This document shows positions 34,218 through 42,877 of a DNA stretch of 64,000 nucleotides, one piece after another. A program made the position numbers and the translations under genes. This DNA is from an uncultured Bacteroidales bacterium (lineage in GTDB: Bacteria > Bacteroidota > Bacteroidia > Bacteroidales > FEN-979). The stretch is taken from contig CAIVAT010000034.1 in the NCBI GenBank assembly GCA_903903985.1, positions 62,001 through 126,000 on the forward strand. Reading direction: 5' to 3'. Under the pieces are notes generated by a model. It did not search any database. It was not told where the DNA came from and saw only the letters and a list, made by a program, of their open reading frames with translations. Within the stretch, counting starts at the first letter, position 1; each line of letters begins with the position of its first letter.

Positions 34218-36452
34218 TTACTTATTTGCCTGGGAGTAATAACCACCATAAACAAATTGACAGCATGCCTGGATGGAGATATTTGGATTCACGGCTGCGC
34301 AATTGAGTGACTGGTAATAGTACTGTACTCCCGGCGTATAAGCAGTTCCGGCAGCCAGTTTTGTTTTACTAATCCCGAATCCGCTTTTCGTGCTGTTTGC
34401 ACAGTTTGTCCAGGTGTGATTCACTACATCTGACCCGATGGAGTTAATATTCCATTGGGATTCGAAGGGGTTGATATTGGAAGAGCATTTGCCATGTGTA
34501 TAGTTCGTGCCAATGTTAACGGTAATAAAAGTGCTTGCATTTCCCGCTCCATATGAAACGTTATAACACCCCCAGTGCTGAAGCTCAAGGGTGCCGCCAA
34601 CCACTTCAGTACCAGTCGTCAATGAGGTATAGTTGCCATCGGCGACTACATTGTAGTATTTGGTGCTGGTGGTAGTTCCCGACATCGTCATGTAACCCGC
34701 TTTGCTATTTGGGTTTTGAAAATACCTGCTGGTGTCTGTCTGACTTGAAACTTTGTAACTGGAATTGGTGGTCCCGGCGAAGGGGATTGCTATCTTGTTA
34801 TCCGGTGAGTTTTGACCCAGCAGGTAATAATTGAAGGTACTGAAATCAAAATAGGGCGGAACTTTTTTCCAATACCCGGTTTCATGGGTGATGAAGAGCG
34901 TGCCCCATCGCCAGACCGCAGAAAAATAGGCAAATTCAATGAAACAGGCTGACGTACTGTCTGTTGAAGTTTGGGATGGGTTTTCAGGGTTGTACCAGAG
35001 CGGAGTAACGTACCCACAAATGGAGTTATAAAACACCCAGGGCGGATTCTGAATAAACGTCTGTTGTTTTGTGGTAGGCCATACCTGGTCCCTTACCCCC
35101 ATGGTTCCAAAACGATAGATATACCAGTTATTATCAGGGTGACAGGTTTGACTGACATCCCAGTAGGTGTATGGCAACACGCTGGCAACAGTCGCAGCCT
35201 TTGCGCTGATGGTCTTTCCGTATACATTAACAACAAGGGGTGTCGTTGCATTTCCTCCATACATGCTGGGAGTAAGAATATGCCCGCACATTACCGGGAA
35301 TGGCAGGTCGAATGCATCATACAGCAGATTTGCCACAAACTGTGACCGCGCCAAAACGTTGATAAAAACAACATCCGGCGCAAGGCCCGCATTGGCATAC
35401 TGCATGTCACTTTTAAACCGGGTTGAGTCCCTGTAATCGTTGGTATTTGCAACCAGGTAGTCGACTGTCGAAAGGAAAGTACTGACCTCTGCAACAATGG
35501 CAGTCTGAAAATTCCCATGCCAGAAATTTGAATCATATTGGAGTTTCCCGGTTGAATCAATAACATTGCAGGCGTTTATCATAATGGTGGCAGCCTGAAA
35601 CTGGTAGTTGACCACGGTCATAAAGTAGTTTTCCAGGATTCTATAGGCCCTCATTGCATCAGCCGAATCGTTTACCTTTCCGTTGCATTTTCCGATCAAA
35701 GACTTTGCATAGGTCATTAATCCGCCTGAAAGAGTATCTCCAAGCGGTACTTTCAAATAATTTTCCATTGTTGTGATGCATAGTGACAGGTTTATCCCGC
35801 CATTGGTACCCGCATAAACGGCTGTGGCATAATCGTACATACCAGCCTTATTGGTACTCATTTGCAGTATCAGATCGGAATTTGTAGGATTTTGCTGCCA
35901 GGCGGCCGCAGTTTGTGAATAATTCAAAAACTCGTTTGATAACCCGGGACCCATTGCGGTTTGAATCTTACTGATTTCCTGGCCAATATACATGCTGGTT
36001 AAATAGGAGCCAAGGTCGGCGATCTGGATATCCAGGCTGCTGGCCATGCTTTGAACATCGTTATTCAAGGAAGTGATCTGGCCGGTCAGATTGCTAAATC
36101 CATCATTCATGTTTTGAAATTGCTGTACAGTCCAATTATAATTATAAATGCCCCACAACATTCCTCCCAGGTCCGATAATGGATCAAACGGGTCATCCCC
36201 GCTGACTAATCCTTTCCCAACCTTGTGAATAATGGAGCCTGGGAAAAGACGCTGACTTGCGATTTCCTCATCAGACATGATATGCAACATCCTGTTAACG
36301 AACACGTTGGGCGTGGCCGGTGTGACTGGGCCCGGTGGTGGTACCGGAATGTAATCTGAGTCCTGCTTCCTGCAGGAAGCGACGACAATCACGATCAGCG
36401 CCAGCAGCAGGGCCGTTGGCATGATTTTCGAGAATAGATTTTGTGTTTTCAT
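34218..36452 (-). CDS. Large lipoprotein of unknown function (744 residues)
   Basis: The N-terminus has a lipoprotein signal, with hydrophobic LLLALIVIVVAS followed by Cys27, so it should be lipid-anchored at the cell envelope. A proline-rich linker (PVPPPGPVTPATP) follows. Residues about 90-340 look helical and include NDGFSNLTGQITSLNNDVQ, a coiled-coil-like segment. The rest is rich in Trp, Tyr and Thr and looks like beta structure. The last 130 residues contain several cysteines (for example NWTNCANS-like and ACCQF segments). I recognise no family. The helical-then-beta layout recalls pore-forming toxins, but no diagnostic motif supports this. Confidence 0.8.
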   Translation of the reverse strand: MKTQNLFSKIMPTALLLALIVIVVASCRKQDSDYIPVPPPGPVTPATPNVFVNRMLHIMSDEEIASQRLFPGSIIHKVGKGLVSGDDPFDPLSDLGGMLWGIYNYNWTVQQFQNMNDGFSNLTGQITSLNNDVQSMASSLDIQIADLGSYLTSMYIGQEISKIQTAMGPGLSNEFLNYSQTAAAWQQNPTNSDLILQMSTNKAGMYDYATAVYAGTNGGINLSLCITTMENYLKVPLGDTLSGGLMTYAKSLIGKCNGKVNDSADAMRAYRILENYFMTVVNYQFQAATIMINACNVIDSTGKLQYDSNFWHGNFQTAIVAEVSTFLSTVDYLVANTNDYRDSTRFKSDMQYANAGLAPDVVFINVLARSQFVANLLYDAFDLPFPVMCGHILTPSMYGGNATTPLVVNVYGKTISAKAATVASVLPYTYWDVSQTCHPDNNWYIYRFGTMGVRDQVWPTTKQQTFIQNPPWVFYNSICGYVTPLWYNPENPSQTSTDSTSACFIEFAYFSAVWRWGTLFITHETGYWKKVPPYFDFSTFNYYLLGQNSPDNKIAIPFAGTTNSSYKVSSQTDTSRYFQNPNSKAGYMTMSGTTTSTKYYNVVADGNYTSLTTGTEVVGGTLELQHWGCYNVSYGAGNASTFITVNIGTNYTHGKCSSNINPFESQWNINSIGSDVVNHTWTNCANSTKSGFGISKTKLAAGTAYTPGVQYYYQSLNCAAVNPNISIQACCQFVYGGYYSQANK

Positions 36453-36576
36453 CGTTTAGGGTAAGTTGTGTTACAGATTCTTTGAATAATGAGGTTAGGA
36501 TATACCCGGGCCGTTTTTAAAAACTGGTTTCTACCAGGTGCATTGTTTATCCCGAAATTGGCAATTGCGCGACAGG

Positions 36577-36584
36577 CAAAAATA
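36577..36584 (-). promoter_or_regulatory. Weak promoter candidate upstream of the 744-residue lipoprotein gene
   Basis: On the minus strand TATTTTTG matches the TAnnTTTG element and lies about 125 bases before the ATG. It is flanked by a GACAG/CTGTC inverted repeat. No convincing -33 element was found. The remaining bases of the 36453-36712 gap show nothing recognisable. Confidence 0.25.
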
Positions 36585-36712
36585 CTGTCACTGGTATTTC
36601 GTTTTAAAAGTAGGGGAAGAAGGTGGTTTTCCTCGTAAGGAATACTATAATTCTCTGTAAGATAAAGGCTGATATTCGTGTAAGTGTTTACCCTACACCA
36701 CGGAAAAAATAA

Positions 36713-38111
36713 TCAAAGATTGCATCCGGCAAGTTTCCACTTGTCATTTGCACCGTCGCTTTTGATCAGGAAATAGGCCTCCCTGTTATAAATTTGAATT
36801 TTTTCAGGAAAGGGGAAAGGCAACACAGTACCTTCCTGCAGCTTCCCGGTTTCAAGATTGATTTTTTGGATTTTGACCATCCCGTTTCTAAAGAACGTCG
36901 TGTAAACCCCATGTGAATATTCATCAACCAGGATTTTGCGGCCCCCACCGCCAACCAATATTCAATAACTGATTGGAACTGGCCGGGAGCGCCTTCGATG
37001 CTGTTTCCTGATGAAAGGTTACGGGGACTGTGTTAATGACTTTTCCATTTTCATTCATCAGTTCCAGGTAATTACCAGGAAAATTGAAAAATGCAATCGT
37101 GTTTTCTCCCGTTTTTATAACCGGAAAAACCAGCCTGTAAAATTCAAACTCATGGGCCCTCTCCTCGTTCACTTCGTAAAATTGACCGGGGCTTTCCCCT
37201 CTCGAAAAATCAAAGGCAGGAGTTGTATAAAATTCGTCCTCACGATCCGTCATAAAGTAGTGCTGGGGAGGAACAGTGGCATTCCACTTTTGATAGTATG
37301 TTTGATCATCAATATATTCAGCTATTTTTTTTTCATCAAAGTGCTTCCGGATATATTTTTTACCAGCGCCCTGTTCGTAGAATCCAATGGCTGTCCCAAA
37401 TCCATTCGCAAGGTCTTCCTGGAAATACAACCGGTCTGACATTTTAAAAATAAACGGTTCGACAAGCCTTGATAAAGAATCGACTGTTGTTTTATGTAAA
37501 AACTCTATCCTGTTCTCTTTTCTATTGAAAAAGACCTGATAGGCGTTACCCGCCCTGGAGAAGTAATGGACATTGGCAAGGAAGTCCTTAAAAAGTGAAA
37601 CGGGTGGGATTTCAGGTAATTTTGAAATTGCCAGGGTGTCTCCGATCAGGTTAAGTAAAACAAGTTCAGATCGTTTTAGCTGATATCGAAAAACAAGCAA
37701 CAGGATGTTGCCATCCATCAATTCATAATCGAGGACTGAATAGTTCTTATCTTTAAACAGGTAGGAATATTTTACAGCGGAAATGTCGACTTCCCGCAGC
37801 GGATACGATTTTGGAGTTAATGAAAATTCAACCGGGGTTTGGGGAACCTCCAGTACATCATAATATGCATTTTCATATCCGACACACGTGATGACCAGTG
37901 AAGCGGGAACTTTAGTTATTCGTAATGAAAAAAAACCAAATTTATCCGTTGACGTTCCGTTGTTTGTTCCATGTACTTTTATATTAACATCATGAACCGG
38001 CTTCAGGGTGCGTTCATCCTTAACAATCCCTTTAAAAAGATTTGTCTGAGAAAAAAGATTACCATGAAGGAAGAGAAAAAAGAGTGTTAAAAACCAGATT
38101 AAATTTCTCAT
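36713..38111 (-). pseudogene. Frameshifted paralogue of the adjacent exported regulatory-domain protein
   Basis: Two overlapping ORFs (36924-38117 and 36713-36958) together cover the same protein as the gene at 38121-39470. The break lies at GGTGGGGGCC near 36945-36952, where one base too many turns GWRW-RKILVDEY into GWRWGPQNPG and a stop. The rest is well preserved: signal peptide, carboxypeptidase regulatory-like domain (GIVKDERTLKPVHDVNIKV) and C-terminal NDKWKLAGCNL. The ATG at 38111 is used rather than the TTG at 38117. It starts 9 bases after the stop of its paralogue, so they form a tandem pair. The homopolymer location leaves open a sequencing error or phase variation. Confidence 0.8.
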
Positions 38112-38120
38112 TAACAATTG

Positions 38121-39470
38121 CTATAGCTTAACCCTGGCCAGTTTCCATTTATCTGATACTCCGGTCCCTTTATAAAGGAAATATGCATCTCCCTTGTAAA
38201 TCCTGATTTTTTCAGGTAAGGGCAGAGGTAAATCGTAACTCCTGGTCAAACAACCGGTTTCCAGGTCAATCTTCCTGATCTGGGCCATCCCGTTTTTCCA
38301 AAACACCGCATAGACATTCCGGTAATACTCATCCACCAGTATTTTACCATGCCATTTCCAGTCGTTGACAGGGACAATGGCTGAAATCATGGAGGCGAGC
38401 AGGTTTTCGTCAGGGTCCTTGTGGAAAGAGATTGGGACGGTCCGATACACCTTTCCCGCCGGGTCCATCAACTCGATCACATCTTCTGAAAAGTTAAAAA
38501 CAGCCATGTTGCTTTCTCCAAGTTTCACCACGGGGGCGTTGATCTTTTTGTAATTAAAAAGAATATTCGCCCGGATGTCGTCGCCGCTGACACTGGCAGG
38601 GCTTGTTTCCGGCAACTGGCTGTTCCAGAGGGAATAAAACTTAAAGTCATCGTAGAGGTTTTTGCGGGTGGTTTCTCCTGAAAAATAGCGGATATACTCC
38701 TTATGATGGTCCTTATCGTAGTACCCGATGTTTTTCCCCAATCCATCAGGGGTATACTCCTCGAAATAAACACGACCGGCTGATGCGAAGAGAAATGGCT
38801 GGGCCATCATTCTCAGTGAATCATAGGTAGTCTGATACATGAACCCAAGTTGTTTCAGGGAATCGTTATAATAGCACTGAAATGCCTTTCCCCTGCTGGA
38901 GATGTAATGAACATGGCCAAGGAAATCATTGTACAGGAGCCTGGGTTTCAATTCGGGAACCGGTGAGATGGAAATCGTATCCCCTGCAAGGGTGAGCAGT
39001 ACAAGTTCAGACCGTTTCAGCTGGTACCGGAAAATGAGCAAAAGCAGGTTGTCATCCATGATTTCGTAATCAAGAACAGAATAATCCATATCCTTGAAAA
39101 CATACCTGAATTTTGTTGCAGGAATCTCCACCTCTTTAAGGCCATATACCCTGGGGCGCATGATCATTTCAAGAGGTTTCAGGGAAACTTTCGCGATGTC
39201 GTAATAAACAGTCTCGTAGCCAATACAGGACAGGGTGACCGACGCCGGAATTTTTTCCAGGATCAGCGAGAAGCGGCCCTGCTTATCGGTAACGGCACCC
39301 CGGGTTGTTCCGTTTACTTTTATGTTGACATCCCCGATGGGTGTTTGGGTAATTTCATCTTTTACTGTACCGGTTATCCTGGTATTTTGTGTATAGCAAG
39401 ATGTTCCCGGGAGAAAGGAGAAAAAGACCAACTGCAGTGTTAATATCCTGGTGAGCAGGGATGATTGCAT
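38121..39470 (-). CDS. Exported protein with carboxypeptidase regulatory-like domain
   Basis: A 449-residue protein. After the signal peptide (LTLQLVFFSFLPGTSC), residues about 30-110 form a carboxypeptidase regulatory-like beta-sandwich (ITGTVKDEITQTPIGDVNIK, then VTLSCIGYETVYYD), as found at the start of many TonB-dependent receptors. The remaining 330 residues show repeated strands such as LVLLTLAGDTISISP and MAQIRKIDLETG, suggesting a propeller, but I recognise no enzymatic family. It lies directly upstream of a frameshifted paralogue in the same direction. Location is probably the periplasm or outer-membrane face. Confidence 0.75.
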   Translation of the reverse strand: MQSSLLTRILTLQLVFFSFLPGTSCYTQNTRITGTVKDEITQTPIGDVNIKVNGTTRGAVTDKQGRFSLILEKIPASVTLSCIGYETVYYDIAKVSLKPLEMIMRPRVYGLKEVEIPATKFRYVFKDMDYSVLDYEIMDDNLLLLIFRYQLKRSELVLLTLAGDTISISPVPELKPRLLYNDFLGHVHYISSRGKAFQCYYNDSLKQLGFMYQTTYDSLRMMAQPFLFASAGRVYFEEYTPDGLGKNIGYYDKDHHKEYIRYFSGETTRKNLYDDFKFYSLWNSQLPETSPASVSGDDIRANILFNYKKINAPVVKLGESNMAVFNFSEDVIELMDPAGKVYRTVPISFHKDPDENLLASMISAIVPVNDWKWHGKILVDEYYRNVYAVFWKNGMAQIRKIDLETGCLTRSYDLPLPLPEKIRIYKGDAYFLYKGTGVSDKWKLARVKL

Positions 39471-39571
39471 CTTGTTTCCTGATAAAAACAGTACCCTGTA
39501 ATTATGTTATCGGTTAAGCCATTAACAAACCATCAGGTAAAGATACTCAAATATTTGCGAAAACACTCCGC

Positions 39572-40276
39572 TCATCTTTCAGCTGCTTTTGAATTCACAC
39601 TTTTAAAGAGGTAAGCGAGGCCGATCTCAAAATCCATGTTCAGCATTTTAACCTGGTCTGATCCCCAGGCTTTTGAAATGGAAGTGAGGTTCATGCTGAA
39701 ACTATATTCAAAAACGAAATGGAGGGTTTTATAAACGGGAAATTCAATGCCAAGCCCCGGTGATATTCCGAATTCAAATGCAGGGTAATAATCTTTTGCG
39801 CTGCCATTCAACGTGTCTGTTCTTGTAATCGGCGGAAGGCCCATTTGCCAGGAATCAATTATTCCGGTGCAGGATGAATGGATCATCGTCCCGAAATAAA
39901 TTCCGGGATAAATGAAAAATTTTACCTTTGAGCCCACGACAAATTGTGGTTGCAATTGCAAAAGGATCTGGCCGATTCTATAATCCACATCGACATGCGT
40001 ATTGCCACCCAGTCCTCCGAAATTCGAGTTTACACCAAACGACCGGTTTACATATTGAATTTCGATGCCCAGGTTGAACACGTGTTCCGTCCGTTGCCTG
40101 ATGGATCCTGCAATCATGAATGAATTATTGGGATAATCGTACTTTGCTCTGAAATGGCCCTCTTCCGGTTGCGTGAACCAGAAATAGTCGTACCCGGCTT
40201 TTATGCCGATTTGTACCTGTCCGGCCGAAAGCATTGGAATGCCAAGCAGCATGAACCCTATACAAATCCATTTCAT
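39572..40276 (-). CDS. Outer membrane beta-barrel protein
   Basis: A 234-residue protein with a signal peptide ending MLSAGQ followed by alternating strands (QIGIKAGYDYFWF, FNLGIEIQYVNRSF, RIGQILLQLQPQFVVG, LHFVFEYSFSMNLTS and FEIGLAYLF). The aromatic residues at strand ends and the glycine-rich turns suit an eight-stranded barrel of the PorT/OmpX-like type common in Bacteroidota. The final strand is followed by a short basic tail. Its role is unknown. It lies 101 bases from the upstream paralogue pair and shares their direction. Confidence 0.7.
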   Translation of the reverse strand: MKWICIGFMLLGIPMLSAGQVQIGIKAGYDYFWFTQPEEGHFRAKYDYPNNSFMIAGSIRQRTEHVFNLGIEIQYVNRSFGVNSNFGGLGGNTHVDVDYRIGQILLQLQPQFVVGSKVKFFIYPGIYFGTMIHSSCTGIIDSWQMGLPPITRTDTLNGSAKDYYPAFEFGISPGLGIEFPVYKTLHFVFEYSFSMNLTSISKAWGSDQVKMLNMDFEIGLAYLFKSVNSKAAER

Positions 40277-40306
40277 ATGATTAAAGCTAAATGAATGAGT
40301 CCAACC

Positions 40307-40357
40307 ACCTCAACCCCGTCCCCTTCTCCTTCAGGAGAAAGGGTGCAGGGGATGAGG
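40307..40357. repeat. Intergenic palindromic repeat, copy B
   Basis: A shorter copy of the element at 28161-28235. It has the same ends (ACCTCAACCCC and GGGGATGAGG) and one internal hairpin, CCCCTTCTCCTTCAGGAGAA. It lies between murB and the barrel-protein gene, in the upstream region of the latter. Confidence 0.7.
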
Positions 40358-40376
40358 CAATCAAAATCAACAATCA

Positions 40377-41621
40377 TCAACTGATCACATTCACCTCCAT
40401 TTCCAGGGTGATCCCGAATTTCCGGTAAACAGAATCCATGATCTGGTTTGCAAGTCCGACGATTTGCAGGCCGGTGGCGTTGCCATAATTAACAAGCACC
40501 AGCGGCTGGTTGGGATGAACGCCGGCATCTCCCGTACGGTAACCTTTCCATCCGCACTGTTCGATGAGCCATGCTGCAGGGATTTTTGCATAAGCAGTTT
40601 TCACTGCCCCTTCACTGATGGTATGGGCTGCAGGGCGGGAAGCTTTTTCAGCCAGGTAATCATTGTCAGGTGCCAGGGGGTAAAAAGGTATGGCCGGAAA
40701 ACGATCCTGAAGTGAAATAAAATGTTCGTGGCAGATCAGCGGGTTTTTAAAAAAACTGCCGGCATTGCCAATTTCAGCCGGATCGGGCAGCTTCCGGCGC
40801 CGGATGTTGCAAACAGCTTCTCGCACATCGCTGATTGTTGGAACACTGACCCCAAGGTATTCCAACTCGGGCCGGATATCGCCGTAATCAAGTTTAAGCA
40901 AAGATAACCCTGTGACGCTTTCACTCTGCGACTCTGCGGCTCTGTCACCTTGTAACCCTGTTACCCTGTTACCTTGTAACCCTGTTACCCTGTTACCTTG
41001 TAACCCTGTTACCCTGTTACCTTGTAACCCTGTTACCCTGTTCCCTTGCAATTCCGATATCTTATCCAACCTGAACGTTACATTCAGAATGATGACTTTC
41101 CCCTTCAGATCTCTTTTAAAAATGCTGTCACGATAGCCAAACTGGCATTCTTCCGTAGTAAACCGTTTTTGTTTTCCCGAATTGATCTCCACCACCTGAA
41201 CCGATTCGATGACATCCTTCACCTCCACGCCATAAGCGCCGATATTCTGAATTGGCGCCGCACCAACGGTGCCGGGGATCAGGGACAGATTCTCCAGGCC
41301 CGCCCATCCGCGGCTTACACAATACTGAACAAATTCGTCCCAGGTTTCACCTGCTTCTGCCGTGACAAGTACCTGGTTTTCATTTTCCTCCCTGATGACA
41401 ATCCCCTTTGAATTGATCCTGATGACAATTCCTGAAAAATCTCCGGTAAAAATCACATTGCTGCCCCCGCCCAGGAAAAGGATGGGCATGTGGATCATGT
41501 GCCGGTAGTTGAGCAGCGTCAGAACCTCTGAATGGGTTTTTGCTTCAACGAAATAGCGTGCTTCCGCTTCCATTCCGAAGGTATGAAAAGGTTTCAGGGA
41601 AACTTTCTGGTCGAGATGCAT
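40377..41621 (-). CDS. murB: UDP-N-acetylenolpyruvoylglucosamine reductase with an expanded in-frame repeat
   Basis: This flavoenzyme reduces UDP-GlcNAc-enolpyruvate to UDP-MurNAc for peptidoglycan. The ATG at 41621 (MHLDQKVSLKPFHTFGM) is preferred. FAD-binding LFLGGGSNVIF, LSLIPGTVGAAPIQNIGAYG, YRDSIFK and the active-site AGSFFKNP are intact, and the E. coli-like C-terminal part is present (CGWKGYRTGDAGVHPNQP). At 414 residues it is about 70 longer than usual. The surplus is mainly an insertion between VTFRLDK and LKLDYGDI made of the octapeptide LQGNRVTG about four times, followed by a degenerate Ser/Glu-rich stretch. All catalytic motifs lie outside the insert, so the enzyme is probably active. 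Confidence 0.95.
   Translation of the reverse strand: MHLDQKVSLKPFHTFGMEAEARYFVEAKTHSEVLTLLNYRHMIHMPILFLGGGSNVIFTGDFSGIVIRINSKGIVIREENENQVLVTAEAGETWDEFVQYCVSRGWAGLENLSLIPGTVGAAPIQNIGAYGVEVKDVIESVQVVEINSGKQKRFTTEECQFGYRDSIFKRDLKGKVIILNVTFRLDKISELQGNRVTGLQGNRVTGLQGNRVTGLQGNRVTGLQGDRAAESQSESVTGLSLLKLDYGDIRPELEYLGVSVPTISDVREAVCNIRRRKLPDPAEIGNAGSFFKNPLICHEHFISLQDRFPAIPFYPLAPDNDYLAEKASRPAAHTISEGAVKTAYAKIPAAWLIEQCGWKGYRTGDAGVHPNQPLVLVNYGNATGLQIVGLANQIMDSVYRKFGITLEMEVNVIS
40949..41044. repeat. Four tandem 24-base repeats inside murB
   Basis: Four exact or near-exact head-to-tail 24-base units, each starting CTTGTAACCCTGTTACCCTG on the plus strand; only the fourth differs, by one base. The unit is itself built from three related words of 7-9 bases (TTGTAACCC, TGTTACCC, TGTTAC). 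Flanking sequence at 40921-40948 contains similar degenerate words (CTCTGCGACTCTGCGG). Being divisible by three, the array keeps the murB frame at any copy number. Confidence 0.95.
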
Positions 41622-41712
41622 GGTGTTGCAAAATACCAAAATTAAACGAATTATCTGTTGATACGATGGAAAAAAGTACTTTTGTTAGTGCAAATCGTAA
41701 ATTCAAAATCCA

Positions 41713-42852
41713 TTGCCCTTCTCCATAGTCTCCGTCACCAACGACCTCACCACCGACCAGCGGGTTGACCGTACCTGCCGGACACTGGTAAAATCGGGCT
41801 ATGATGTATTGCTGGTTGGCCGTAGGCTCAGGGAAAGTAAAACCCTGGTTCAGCGCTCCTACAAGACACACCGGTTGAGGCTCCTTTTTGACAAGGGTCC
41901 GCTATTTTACGCTGAATATAACATCATGCTTTTTTTCTTTCTGCTGGTTCACAAATACGACCTGGTCGTTTCCAACGACCTGGACACACTCCCGGCAAAC
42001 TACCTTGCAAACCGGTTAAAGAATACTTTTTCAAAAATCAAAAATCAAAAAAGTCAACTTCATGATTGCCATGAATATTTCCGGGGTGTTCCGGAACTTA
42101 ACGGGAGAAAAGCCGTTACCTGGATCTGGAAATGGATCGAAGATCGCATTTTCCCGAAATTACGCCACGTGATAGCAGTAAATCAGTCGATAGCCGACTT
42201 ATACTCTGAAGAATATGGCAACAATATTGGAGTCATACGCAATGTGCCGTTTAAAAAACCGAAGAGCGATGGTATTGATAAGGCTTCTCTGAACATCCGG
42301 TGCGACCGGAAAGTTATCATTTACCAGGGAGCCCTGAATGTTGGCCGCGGGCTGGAAGAAGCCATCCTGGCGATGAACTATCTGAACACCGATGCCATGC
42401 TGGTCATTGCAGGCATCGGGGACATTTTTGAAACATTAAAAACGTTGACGTCGGCTCAGGGCCTCGGGGAAAAAGTACTGTTTCTTGGCCAGGTACCGTT
42501 CCAGGATCTGCATTCATATACGTTGATGGCCGATCTGGGGCTTTCCATCGAAAAGGATGTGAGCATCAACTACCATTATTGTTTGCCAAATAAATTTCTC
42601 GATTACATCCAGGCGAATGTCCCCGTGTTGGTTTCACCATTCCCGGAAATGAAGGCCATTGTTGATCACTATCAAATAGGGGAATTCATTGAAAGCCACG
42701 AACCGGAAAAGCTTGCTTTTCAATTGGACTCAATACTGAACAATCCCGGCCAACTGTTAGTTTACAAACAAAACCTGACGAAAGCGGCGGAGGAGCTTTG
42801 CTGGGAAGCAGAAGAGAGGAAGCTGGTGAAAATCGTGACACGTGACAAATGA
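41713..42852 (+). CDS. Glycosyltransferase family 4-like protein with TTG start
   Basis: A 379-residue GT-B fold enzyme. The N-terminal half shows FSIVSVTNDLTTDQRV and VVSNDLDTLPANY. The C-terminal half shows VIIYQGALNVGRGLEEAI, MLVIAGIGD, FLGQVPFQDLHSY and the donor-site region NYHYCLPNKFLDYIQA, which carries the usual glutamate-region equivalent in altered form. An in-frame TAA lies 15 bases upstream and no ATG is available, so TTG at 41713 is the start. The C-terminal residues KIVTRDK are encoded by a CGTGACACGTGAC repeat word that runs into the stop codon. It is followed 25 bases later by a second transferase. Confidence 0.82.
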   Translation: MPFSIVSVTNDLTTDQRVDRTCRTLVKSGYDVLLVGRRLRESKTLVQRSYKTHRLRLLFDKGPLFYAEYNIMLFFFLLVHKYDLVVSNDLDTLPANYLANRLKNTFSKIKNQKSQLHDCHEYFRGVPELNGRKAVTWIWKWIEDRIFPKLRHVIAVNQSIADLYSEEYGNNIGVIRNVPFKKPKSDGIDKASLNIRCDRKVIIYQGALNVGRGLEEAILAMNYLNTDAMLVIAGIGDIFETLKTLTSAQGLGEKVLFLGQVPFQDLHSYTLMADLGLSIEKDVSINYHYCLPNKFLDYIQANVPVLVSPFPEMKAIVDHYQIGEFIESHEPEKLAFQLDSILNNPGQLLVYKQNLTKAAEELCWEAEERKLVKIVTRDK

Positions 42853-42877
42853 CGATTTAATATTTGAATTTTAAATT

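Noticed and set aside
34218-36452. Calling the 744-residue lipoprotein a pore-forming toxin
   Set aside because: Only the overall layout is reminiscent; no diagnostic motif was found.
40949-41044. Tandem repeats that could be mistaken for a CRISPR array
   Set aside because: The 24-base units are directly adjacent with no spacers and encode an octapeptide in the murB frame.
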